Positions 1 to 5,957 of a DNA stretch of 6,143 bases are shown here, piece after piece; positions within the stretch are counted from its first letter, which is position 1, and each line of letters opens with the position of its first letter. The notes beneath the pieces are model-generated. The model saw only the letters and a list, made by a program, of their open reading frames with translations, was not told the DNA's origin and made no database searches. The stretch is from Actinomycetota bacterium (lineage in GTDB: Bacteria; Actinomycetota; Humimicrobiia; Humimicrobiales; Humimicrobiaceae): NCBI GenBank assembly GCA_016927635.1, contig JAFGMJ010000096.1, positions 1 through 6,143 of the forward strand, read 5' to 3'. Position numbers and translations under genes: made by a program.

Positions 1-25
1 TTATTTTTAAAAAAGGGTTTTGGCC

Positions 26-1150
26 TTAAATTCTCTTTTTAAAGAGCCCATAAAAATATCCGGAAAGTTTTGCTGCGTCTATATAAAAAAGCATAAAAGG
101 TATAAAAATAGCGGCGGCGGTTTTTACTGCCGGCCTGTTTTTTTTAACTTTTGCAAAGGGGCACATTTTGCTGTCATTAATAACAGTGTTTATCCTTGTA
201 TAAGGTTTATATGAATATAGTGCAAGAAGAAGGGCAAGCAGTATTAAAAAGTATGGGCTAAATACAATAGAGGCAGCAATGACAGCAGCCAGAGCCAAAA
301 AAGAGGCAACTCTTGCAATATGCCTCAATGGATACATGCCCCCCGTAGCGTCCCCTTTTGCATACCTGAAAAACTGCCTGAAAACTGCAACAAGGTTGCT
401 TCTTAAATTCCAGTAAACCCTTGCATTTTCATTGAAAATTATAGTATATCCGGCATCTTTAAGATTGAAATTGAATTTCATATCTTCACCGAAATCCATA
501 TTTTGCGGATACTTACCGGCTTTTTCCCACGCACTCCTGCTAAAACCCGCATTTCTTGAAGAAGGCATAAACGATGAAGGCTTTATCTGGCTTTTAAGAG
601 GAAGCATGCAGAGAGACAGGCATAGCTGTATAAAATTTTCAGCATGCGGCAGAGTAAGCCCACCCGTGACCTGGACTTTGCATGGATTTTCAAGATGCGG
701 GCGCGTTATTTCAAAAAGCCAGCTTTTTTCAAGTATACAGCCTGCATCGCTGACACATATGAATTCTCCACAGCTGTTTTCTATGGCTGCATTTCTACCC
801 TGTGATATACTGGCGCCCGACAGCTTAATCGCTGCAACCCTTATGCCTAAAACGATACCGGTATCCATTATTATCTCTTTTTTTTTGCAATCCATGCAGC
901 CATCGTTTTTCAAGGCAAATTTTGTGCTTTTCTCTTTTGAAAAACCTGCAAAATCCTGCCAAGGCATGCTGCTGAAAAACTTTCTTATAAGTTCGACAGT
1001 TTTATCCCGCGAGCCTCCGTCAACAATTATTATTTCCCCAGGAAGCACTGTCTGGGCCAAAAGACTTTCTAGAAAATTTCCAATGGAGCCTTCCTCGTTT
1101 AAAACAGTCATTATAAAGCTTACATTTTCAAGTACAGTTTTGTTTTTCAT
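26..1150 (-). CDS. family 2 glycosyltransferase with C-terminal membrane helices
   Basis: The 374-residue protein shows family 2 motifs: VSFIMTVLNEEGSIGNFLES (10-29), IIIVDGGSRDKT (40-51), SQGRNAAIENSCGEFICVSD (116-135) with the metal-site variant SDAG (134-137), RNAGFSRSAWEKAG (199-212), the acidic GED (221-223), and RQFFRYAKGD (258-267) at the QxxRW-like position. Hydrophobic segments at about 277-314 (probably two helices) and 342-368 would anchor it in the membrane. Between DGGS and QGRN there are about 70 residues, roughly twice the usual distance, containing a CMDC pair (85-88). The start at ATG 1150 is chosen over a TTG at 1174 because it shares ATGA with the stop of the preceding gene and has GAGGAGG directly upstream. 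It is the last gene before the left edge; the remaining 25 bases hold no start codon on this strand. Donor and acceptor are unknown. Confidence 0.92.
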   Translation of the reverse strand: MKNKTVLENVSFIMTVLNEEGSIGNFLESLLAQTVLPGEIIIVDGGSRDKTVELIRKFFSSMPWQDFAGFSKEKSTKFALKNDGCMDCKKKEIIMDTGIVLGIRVAAIKLSGASISQGRNAAIENSCGEFICVSDAGCILEKSWLFEITRPHLENPCKVQVTGGLTLPHAENFIQLCLSLCMLPLKSQIKPSSFMPSSRNAGFSRSAWEKAGKYPQNMDFGEDMKFNFNLKDAGYTIIFNENARVYWNLRSNLVAVFRQFFRYAKGDATGGMYPLRHIARVASFLALAAVIAASIVFSPYFLILLALLLALYSYKPYTRINTVINDSKMCPFAKVKKNRPAVKTAAAIFIPFMLFYIDAAKLSGYFYGLFKKRI

Positions 1151-2148
1151 TGCCTCCTCTTTTTTGAAAAACAAAGCTTAAAGGTTTCTAAATATTCCTT
1201 AAACAGTTTAGAGTATTTTGAGCCTTTTTTTCTGCCCTTTAATATAAAAAGAATAAAATAAAGAATAATCCTGTTTATTATATGGAAAAAATATAAAATG
1301 CCAAATGCTGCAGCGTGAGCGGCTGAATGATTTTTTTTGAAATAAAGCTTCCTGCTTTGCATTATCTGCATATTGCGAAGAGAGGGGTTAGAAGATGCTA
1401 TGCCGGCATCAGCATGCAATACCCCAAAGTATGGGTAATAATAATTTACATACCCTGCCCTTTTTAATCTAAGGCATATGTCTGCATCTTCGCTGTACAT
1501 AAAATAGCCGGTGTCAAAACCCCCGGTATTGATAAATATCTGTCTTTTAAAAAGCATAAAAGCCCCGCTTAACCAGTCAACTTCCATGACATTGTCATGG
1601 CCGGCATAAGTCATAAAATATGAGCCGAATATCTTGGAGTGCTTAAAAATTTTACTCAAAAAGAAGCTTTCATAAAACTGCCTTGCAAGTGTTAAAAATG
1701 ACCTGCAGCTGTACTGAAGGCTCATATCTTCATTTAATAATTTTGCCCCCACAGCGCCGATTTTGGCTTCGGCAAATTTCTGCCCGTAAAAATCAATAAG
1801 TTTTTTTAGACCCTTTTGAATAAATTGCGTATCCGGATTTAAAAAAAGAATATATGTTCCCTTTGCTTTTTTAGCTGCAATATTTGATGCAGAAGCAAAC
1901 CCAAGGTTTTTTTCAAGCTTTATAATTTTTAGATTAAATTCCGGATTAGATAAAGACATGCTTATAATTTTTTCGGCGCTTCCGTCTGTAGAGGCATTGT
2001 CAGCAATTATTATTTCAAAATCAAAAAGGTCGCCTTTATCCGCCTCTTTAAGGTATTTTGCTATGCTAGTTATGCAGCGCTCAATTATGTTAAGCCCGTT
2101 ATAATTTACTATTGCAACACTCAGGTCTGTATTGTTATTTTTCAGCAT
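1147..2148 (-). CDS. family 2 glycosyltransferase, rhamnosyltransferase (WbbL)-like
   Basis: The 333-residue protein has the complete set of motifs of the WbbL/RfbF-like branch of family 2: SVAIVNYNG (10-18), IIIADNASTDGS (46-57, nucleotide binding), KNLGFASASN (80-89), the DXD-equivalent FLNPDT (102-107), VDWLSGAFMLFKRQIF (190-205), GGFDTGYFMYSEDADICLRL (209-228) with the acidic ED pair at 220-221, and VLH (243-245). SRKLYFKKNH (265-274) corresponds to the family's S..YF.KH element. A hydrophobic segment at about 277-304 followed by a very basic tail (KGRKKGSK, KKRRQ) would anchor it to the inner face of the membrane. It would transfer a nucleotide sugar, possibly dTDP-rhamnose, to a lipid-linked acceptor; the sugar is not proven. 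AGAGGG (2151-2156) lies only two bases before the ATG. It overlaps both neighbours, so it is probably co-translated with them. Confidence 0.92.
   Translation of the reverse strand: MLKNNNTDLSVAIVNYNGLNIIERCITSIAKYLKEADKGDLFDFEIIIADNASTDGSAEKIISMSLSNPEFNLKIIKLEKNLGFASASNIAAKKAKGTYILFLNPDTQFIQKGLKKLIDFYGQKFAEAKIGAVGAKLLNEDMSLQYSCRSFLTLARQFYESFFLSKIFKHSKIFGSYFMTYAGHDNVMEVDWLSGAFMLFKRQIFINTGGFDTGYFMYSEDADICLRLKRAGYVNYYYPYFGVLHADAGIASSNPSLRNMQIMQSRKLYFKKNHSAAHAAAFGILYFFHIINRIILYFILFILKGRKKGSKYSKLFKEYLETFKLCFSKKRRQ
1153..1159 (-). promoter_or_regulatory. GAGGAGG ribosome-binding site within the preceding gene's end
   Basis: On the minus strand GAGGAGG ends two bases before the ATG at 1150 and lies inside the last codons of the 1147-2148 gene. 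The spacing is short for the downstream GGAGG but five bases for the upstream GAGG. Together with the ATGA stop-start overlap it supports translational coupling and rules the start in favour of 1150 rather than the TTG at 1174, which would place this site inside the coding sequence. Confidence 0.75.
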
Positions 2149-3898
2149 TGCCCTCTTTTCCCGGCTCTGAAGTCGGGCCTGTATTTTTTAAAAGAGTTCC
2201 GACTATTTTGAGCAGATGGCTGCTGAAATTTTCCCCGCTGAATTTTTGGGCTGAATCTATCGCATTCCTGCTTATAGCATCAAAGTCATTTTTACCATTA
2301 TTATAACTTTTGCATATATCAAGGGTTATTCTTTTCATGTCTTCCCATGTGTCAAAAAGAAAGCCGTTTTGGCCGTCCTGTATAATTTCAGGCTGGCCGC
2401 CCTTGTTTATAACCACAGGTATGGCGCCTGAAGCCATGGCCTCTACAGTTGTTATACCAAAGTGCTCAAATTTTTCGGGATGCCTGTTTTCATCCTCACC
2501 CATTCCTGACGCATGCCAGAATATAAGCGCCTCAGAAAACAGATTCCTTAATATGTCCCATTTGATATTTGTCATTATATCTACAGGGTAACCCCTGCTT
2601 ATTTTCCTTATTTTTTCAACATATTCAAGATGTTCTTTTTTATTTTCCACTCCTCCTGCAAGAACCAGCCTGTATCCTGACATTTCAGCGCCTTCCGATT
2701 TGTACATTTCTATAAAATTTTTTGCAAGCTCAAGCTGCTTTTTATTGTGATGCTGCGGAAAGAACCTCCCCACACTTATTATGAGCTTCTTCTTTTCAGC
2801 TGCATAGAAACTGTTCGTGTCAACCGGGGGAAAAAGTATGTCACTCTGGCATTTCCAGAGCTTTTCTATCCATTTTTTTGAATACTCTGAAATTGCTATG
2901 ATTCGCTCATAGGTCTTTAAAAATTTCAGGTCCCTGGGATATGTGACCAGAAAAAGAGGTATAAACCCGAGAAGCTTCAATAATGCCTTTTTAAAAGGAT
3001 TTATTTTCTGCTGATTATAAACAGCGACGCCAAGCGTTCTTGAATCACCTGAACCGCTGACGGTGCTGTCTGAGATGAAAGTGTCAGATTCTATTTCAAG
3101 TAAATATGCTTTTGCGTTATCCTGGATTTCAGGAGGTATTATTGTTTCTGTTATCCTGCTGCCTTCAGCAATAGAAAGCTCCTTTGAAAAAACAACAGCC
3201 TTTAAATTTTGGCTTTCAGCGCGCGCAGAGTTTTTACGAAAACCGCCCTGCTCAATTTCATAAAGGTTCAAAACACATTTCATGTTTGTTATACCTGTAC
3301 CTGCCGGATTTTTCAGGCCTATACTTATGTACTTTGTGCCACTGCTGTATTTTATTGACAGTTTTCCGCCTGACCATACTCCTCTTCCCAGCATGAATCT
3401 TTTTATATCATAAATGCCGTCCAGCACTTCAACATCGGAATACCCTGAGCATATCCTGTCTGCAATCCTGTAAAGCAAAATAGCAGGCAGCCTGAAAAAA
3501 ATAAGCAGTAATCTGTGTATGAGGTTAAAATCTACGTCAAATGCAGTCGGGAAGTAACAAAGGTAAATATTTTTCCTGCCGTGGCCGCCAAGCGAGCTTA
3601 AGTAGGTTGCATTTATAAACAAATCATAAACGCCTGTTATTTTTGCCGCATAATCCTCTGAGAGAAAAGGAAATATTTTCAGTGACACCATCTCAAGGTC
3701 AAGGTTTAAGCGTGACTGTATTTTCTTAATATCTGCAAATAGGTCTGAAACCAGTTCCACTTTAAAACCGGGCTGCTTTGAAAGTATTTCTGCCATTTTG
3801 CAGCTGTATCTCTCGCCACCGCCTCCAGTTGAAAGGTATCTGTCGTAAATTCCTATTTTTACAACCGGCTCTTCTTTTTCTTCTAATTTATTATCCAT
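2135..3898 (-). CDS. family 4 (GT-B) glycosyltransferase with a large internal insert
   Basis: The 587-residue protein is a retaining, GT-B-fold family 4 transferase, far longer than the usual 350-420 residues. The N-terminal domain has KIGIYDRYLSTGGGGERY (14-31), with the glycine-rich loop, and YLCYFPTAFD (112-121). The C-terminal domain has RIIAISEYSKKWI (332-344), the donor-site VGRFFPQHHNKKQLE (376-390), LVLAGG (411-416), and the E-x7-E motif in EHFGITTVEAMASGAIPVV (478-496, E478 and E486), then GGQPEII (500-506). The EHFGI type resembles eukaryotic ALG11-like mannosyltransferases, but specificity is not assignable. Residues about 152-299 are an insert between the two domains (separate entry). 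A hydrophobic helix at about 127-144 may bind the membrane. AAAGGA (3910-3915) lies 11 bases before the ATG, rather far. The tail from residue 572 is polar and low in conservation. Its 3' end overlaps the next gene by 14 bases, implying translational coupling. Confidence 0.92.
   Translation of the reverse strand: MDNKLEEKEEPVVKIGIYDRYLSTGGGGERYSCKMAEILSKQPGFKVELVSDLFADIKKIQSRLNLDLEMVSLKIFPFLSEDYAAKITGVYDLFINATYLSSLGGHGRKNIYLCYFPTAFDVDFNLIHRLLLIFFRLPAILLYRIADRICSGYSDVEVLDGIYDIKRFMLGRGVWSGGKLSIKYSSGTKYISIGLKNPAGTGITNMKCVLNLYEIEQGGFRKNSARAESQNLKAVVFSKELSIAEGSRITETIIPPEIQDNAKAYLLEIESDTFISDSTVSGSGDSRTLGVAVYNQQKINPFKKALLKLLGFIPLFLVTYPRDLKFLKTYERIIAISEYSKKWIEKLWKCQSDILFPPVDTNSFYAAEKKKLIISVGRFFPQHHNKKQLELAKNFIEMYKSEGAEMSGYRLVLAGGVENKKEHLEYVEKIRKISRGYPVDIMTNIKWDILRNLFSEALIFWHASGMGEDENRHPEKFEHFGITTVEAMASGAIPVVINKGGQPEIIQDGQNGFLFDTWEDMKRITLDICKSYNNGKNDFDAISRNAIDSAQKFSGENFSSHLLKIVGTLLKNTGPTSEPGKEGNAEK
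3002..3445 (-). other. inserted beta-rich module inside the GT4 enzyme (residues about 152-299)
   Basis: This coding segment separates the N-terminal GT-B lobe, which ends near ADRIC, from the segment YPRDLKFLKTYERIIAIS that normally follows within a few tens of residues. It reads as alternating strands: GIYDIKRFMLGRGVW (161-175), KLSIKYSSGTKYISIGLKNP (179-198), KCVLNLYEIE (207-216), KAVVFSKELSI (233-243), SRITETIIPP (247-256), AYLLEIESDTFI (264-275), then GDSRTLGVAVYN (284-295). It looks like a beta sandwich of the galactose-binding or carbohydrate-binding sort. The closing D-S-R-x-L-G-V motif recalls, from memory, beta-rich modules in envelope glycosyltransferases of Actinomycetota and Cyanobacteria. 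Function is unknown; residue limits are approximate. Confidence 0.6.
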
Positions 3899-3971
3899 AA
3901 AATAAATTTTCCTTTGGGCGTTTTTACTGACCTGTCAATGACTGCATTTAGCCCTGTAAAATAATAATGAA

Positions 3972-5414
3972 CTAAAAATCAGCCATCATTTTTTTTATCT
4001 GTGGGTCAGGGATTTTAATTTCTTTTCTTATTCTTACCCTTGAAGCCAGTTGTGCGGGCAGCAGCCAAAACATCTCGACAATAATACGCATCCTGGCTTT
4101 TATATCCGGCCTGTTTTGTTTTGCGCCCCTGATGCGGGCTGCAATATAAAATATTGTGTGGGCAAAACTGTGTACAGTAAACAAAAAATAGTTTTTTACA
4201 AATGCTGAGAACCAGGCGCACCTGAATATTGCAAGAAGCCTGTTTCTTAAAACATGATAAGTAAAACTGTATGACCACTCTACATTGCTCCCGCAGTGAT
4301 GATGCCTTGCCACAGCATCCGGGGCATAAATGCTTTTCCAGCCTTTCAGTTGCGCTCTCCAGAAAAGGTCCACATCCTCATAATAGGTAAAAAACATGTC
4401 TTCAAAAAGGCCCGTGTCTTCAAGCATTTTCCTGCTTGCAAGGAGGCTGCTTCCGCACGGGCCAAATACCTCCTGGGGCTTGCTGTGCTGCCCAAGGTCA
4501 AAAGTGTTTCCGCCCCTGTCCCTTGCATAAAATGAGCTGTTGACTTCAATGCCGCAGCTGTTTATGATATCGGCCCTGTATAAATACATGTCGCGTTTTA
4601 TTGTAAGCCAAAACCTGAAGAATTCCTCCTTTGATTTGGCTTCAGCCAGCAAAGCCAGGCCTTTTCTGTTTATTTTTTTGCCGTTGATGTCATTTAATTT
4701 TTCCAGGTAAAATCCCAGTGAAGATTTCCCGCCAGGGCTTTTTATAAGCATATTGACTGAAGTGTCGCTGTCCAGGCTCTGCACAGGAATTGCAATAAGC
4801 GCCTGATCAGAAATGCGCCACTTTGAACTGCCTGTTTCATTATCGCTGTAAATGCATGTGCAGCCTTTTAAGAATTTGATGCTTTTTAAAAGGTCATACT
4901 GCATGTCTTCAGATGCGCTGTCGATTTTTATATCAGATATTTCAAAAGTTGCGCCCGATGTTTTAACCGTCACCGGGATATAGCTGTAATAAAATAGCAC
5001 TTTTGAGCCGACTGAGCCGGTTTTTAAGCCCACTGTATTTTCACGGCCTGTATTTTCTTTTTCAGCAGCTTCAACCATTTTTAAAAGCCAGTTTCTCTCA
5101 ACAATGCAGTCATTATTTATAAGGGCTACATATTTGCCCTGTGAAGCTTTTATTCCAGCATTATTTCCACCCGCATAACCCAGGTTTTGCGCAGAGTTTA
5201 TTATTTTTACCCATGGGTAATTGCTGCCGGTAAAATCTGAAGAGCCGTCACTGGATCCGTTGTCGACCATTATGGTCAGCAATTTATCTGCAGGATAGTT
5301 TAAATTTTTTATGGAGTCAAAAAGGTCTTTTAAAAACCTTTTACCATTATAATTTACAGTAACTATCGTTACCTGGGGAAAATCAAAATCTTTCAAATCA
5401 GCTGCTCCGGGCAT
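3972..5414 (-). CDS. family 2 glycosyltransferase with a large internal insert
   Basis: The 480-residue protein is a GT-A-fold, family 2 inverting transferase. It starts with the strand VTIVTVNYNG (15-24) and has the nucleotide-binding VDNGSSDGS (50-58), the NLGYAGGNNAG loop (77-87), the DXD-equivalent LINNDC (98-103), EVFGPCGSSLLASRKMLE (315-332), the YYEDVDLFWR acceptor/catalytic region (344-353) and a histidine-rich RHHH (370-373). The order matches rhamnosyltransferase-like GT2 enzymes of envelope glycans. Residues about 143-283 interrupt the fold between VGSKVLFY and the returning family sequence IINSCGIEV; this insert is described separately. A hydrophobic stretch at about 400-427 probably associates with the membrane. 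Donor and acceptor sugars are unknown. The ATG at 5414 has no visible ribosome-binding site; a TTG at 5394-5396 (codon 7) has GGAG eight bases upstream and may be the true start, giving 474 residues. A 73-base gap separates it from the next gene. Confidence 0.92.
   Translation of the reverse strand: MPGAADLKDFDFPQVTIVTVNYNGKRFLKDLFDSIKNLNYPADKLLTIMVDNGSSDGSSDFTGSNYPWVKIINSAQNLGYAGGNNAGIKASQGKYVALINNDCIVERNWLLKMVEAAEKENTGRENTVGLKTGSVGSKVLFYYSYIPVTVKTSGATFEISDIKIDSASEDMQYDLLKSIKFLKGCTCIYSDNETGSSKWRISDQALIAIPVQSLDSDTSVNMLIKSPGGKSSLGFYLEKLNDINGKKINRKGLALLAEAKSKEEFFRFWLTIKRDMYLYRADIINSCGIEVNSSFYARDRGGNTFDLGQHSKPQEVFGPCGSSLLASRKMLEDTGLFEDMFFTYYEDVDLFWRAQLKGWKSIYAPDAVARHHHCGSNVEWSYSFTYHVLRNRLLAIFRCAWFSAFVKNYFLFTVHSFAHTIFYIAARIRGAKQNRPDIKARMRIIVEMFWLLPAQLASRVRIRKEIKIPDPQIKKMMADF
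4566..4988 (-). other. inserted beta-rich module inside the GT2 enzyme (residues about 143-283)
   Basis: This coding segment has no counterpart in an ordinary family 2 glycosyltransferase, where the stretch between the SKVLFY strand and the INS.G segment is very short. Its first two thirds look beta-rich: VKTSGATFEISDIKID (150-165), GCTCIY (184-189), W199, QALIAIPVQ (204-212), SVNMLIKSPGG (219-229), LGFYLEKL (233-240). The last third (250-283) is helical and rich in charged and aromatic residues. The pattern G...Y, W, then strands and a PGG turn resembles a carbohydrate-binding-like beta sandwich and recurs in the neighbouring GT4 enzyme. Boundaries are approximate and the function is unknown; recognition of the growing glycan is one possibility. 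Confidence 0.6.
5405..5408 (-). promoter_or_regulatory. GGAG ribosome-binding site favouring a TTG start
   Basis: On the minus strand GGAG sits eight bases before an in-frame TTG (5394-5396), codon 7 of the frame that opens with ATG at 5414. The 30 bases before that ATG are nearly all A and T with no purine-rich Shine-Dalgarno sequence, and an in-frame TAA lies a few codons upstream. The TTG would still leave eight residues before the conserved VTIVTVNYNG strand, a normal length for the family. Confidence 0.4.
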
Positions 5415-5444
5415 ATGGCAATAAAATAATAATTATATAAAAAC

Positions 5445-5852
5445 TCAGCCGCGGGAAACCAGAACGACTCCGGCAGTTATCACCACTGCGCCAATCCATC
5501 TTATGGGGTTTACATCTTCCTTAAGTATAAATTTGGAAATCAGCAGTATAAACACATATGTAAGCCCTATAAAAGGATATGCAAAACTTAAATCCACGGA
5601 TGAAAGCACGACAAGCCAGATGGCTGCAGATAAGACATAGCAGAAAAGTCCTGTAAGGACCAGCGGACTTCTTATTATGCCCCCGAAAAGCTGCATAAGA
5701 GAACCAAAGCTGTCAACACTTATGGATCCCAGCCTGATTAATCCGATCTTTAAAAGCAACTGCCCGCCAACAGCGATTGAAATACTTATAAGAATAAGAA
5801 TTATTGATTTTACCAATCCTAATCTTTGCCTTTCTAAGTCACCCAAAGTCAT
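5445..5852 (-). CDS. EamA/SMR-type four-helix membrane protein, ArnE/ArnF-like
   Basis: The 135-residue protein is almost entirely hydrophobic, with four predicted membrane helices at about residues 13-36, 64-85, 88-109 and 116-133; this is the size and layout of small multidrug-resistance-type members of the drug/metabolite transporter superfamily. Signature stretches include GGQLLLKIG (29-37), SSVDLSFAYPFIGLTYV (84-100) and KEDVNPIRWIGAVVITAG (111-128). Together they resemble the paired subunits ArnE/ArnF, which flip undecaprenyl-phosphate-aminoarabinose in Gram-negative bacteria. Placed ahead of four glycosyltransferase genes, it plausibly flips a polyprenyl-phosphate sugar or assists export of a lipid-linked intermediate; the substrate is inference. 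Only one subunit is visible, so it may act as a homodimer or have a partner elsewhere. The ATG at 5852 has AGGA five bases upstream (5858-5861); the adjacent GTG at 5855 would add one residue and cannot be excluded. The next gene starts 30 bases after its stop. Confidence 0.85.
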   Translation of the reverse strand: MTLGDLERQRLGLVKSIILILISISIAVGGQLLLKIGLIRLGSISVDSFGSLMQLFGGIIRSPLVLTGLFCYVLSAAIWLVVLSSVDLSFAYPFIGLTYVFILLISKFILKEDVNPIRWIGAVVITAGVVLVSRG

Positions 5853-5910
5853 CACTTTCCTGTATTTTTACTGTAATTGACTGTCTTAATAATTTATAAA
5901 TCTATACGTT

Positions 5911-5935
5911 AAAAAACTATAAAATTATATTATAG
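5911..5935 (-). terminator. weak AT-only hairpin followed by a T run, possible terminator
   Basis: Read on the minus strand, the 19 bases directly behind the upstream stop codon form CTATAA, a 7-base loop, then TTATAG (5917-5935), followed at once by six T (5911-5916). The stem is six A/T-rich pairs, extendable by a G-T and an A-T pair, so its stability would be low. The position after a stop codon and the T run fit an intrinsic terminator or attenuator between the partial gene and the membrane-protein gene. The base composition here is so AT-rich that such a hairpin could arise by chance. Confidence 0.25.
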
Positions 5936-5957
5936 CTATTTTCTTTTTACCACATAA
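5924..5957 (-). promoter_or_regulatory. candidate promoter: tandem TATAAT in the gap before the membrane-protein gene
   Basis: On the minus strand two overlapping perfect TATAAT hexamers occur at 5924-5929 and 5929-5934, about 70-80 bases before the start of the 5445-5852 gene. At 17 bases upstream of the outer one lies TTATGT (5952-5957), which matches the sigma-70 -35 consensus TTGACA poorly (2 of 6). The remaining gap (5853-5923) is AT-rich and holds no other signal I can support. A promoter here would let the glycosyltransferase genes be transcribed independently of the partial gene. It is a weak call because the local sequence is almost entirely A and T. Confidence 0.2.

Noticed and set aside
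1..46. Palindrome CTCTTT..AAAGAG (33-46) and AAGG..CCTT followed by T residues (1-30) as a terminator after the last gene.
   Set aside because: The first lies within the coding sequence with almost no loop and no T run behind it; the second has only a four-pair stem. Neither is convincing, and the sequence beyond the window edge is not available.
1151..1174. TTG at 1174 as the start of the last glycosyltransferase (382 residues).
   Set aside because: The added MFFKKEEA would be encoded by the ribosome-binding site itself, and the ATG at 1150 makes the typical ATGA overlap with the preceding stop.
432..1181. A 249-codon open frame on the plus strand.
   Set aside because: It lies antisense to the 26-1150 glycosyltransferase, whose motifs are clear; its translation has no recognisable domain and it has no convincing ribosome-binding site. 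It is a by-product of codon use on the other strand.
2112..2591. Open frames of 64 and 93 codons on the plus strand.
   Set aside because: They are antisense to the GT4 gene and its junction with the next gene and show no family features.
3899..3971. TTGACA on the minus strand (3933-3938) in the gap before the GT4 gene, as a promoter -35 box.
   Set aside because: No acceptable -10 hexamer lies 16-18 bases downstream; the only AT-rich stretch is too far and runs into the start codon. The rest of the gap shows nothing supportable.
4015..4549. Short open frames on both strands inside the insert-bearing GT2 gene.
   Set aside because: They overlap the conserved 3' half of a well-supported gene in other frames and have no motifs.
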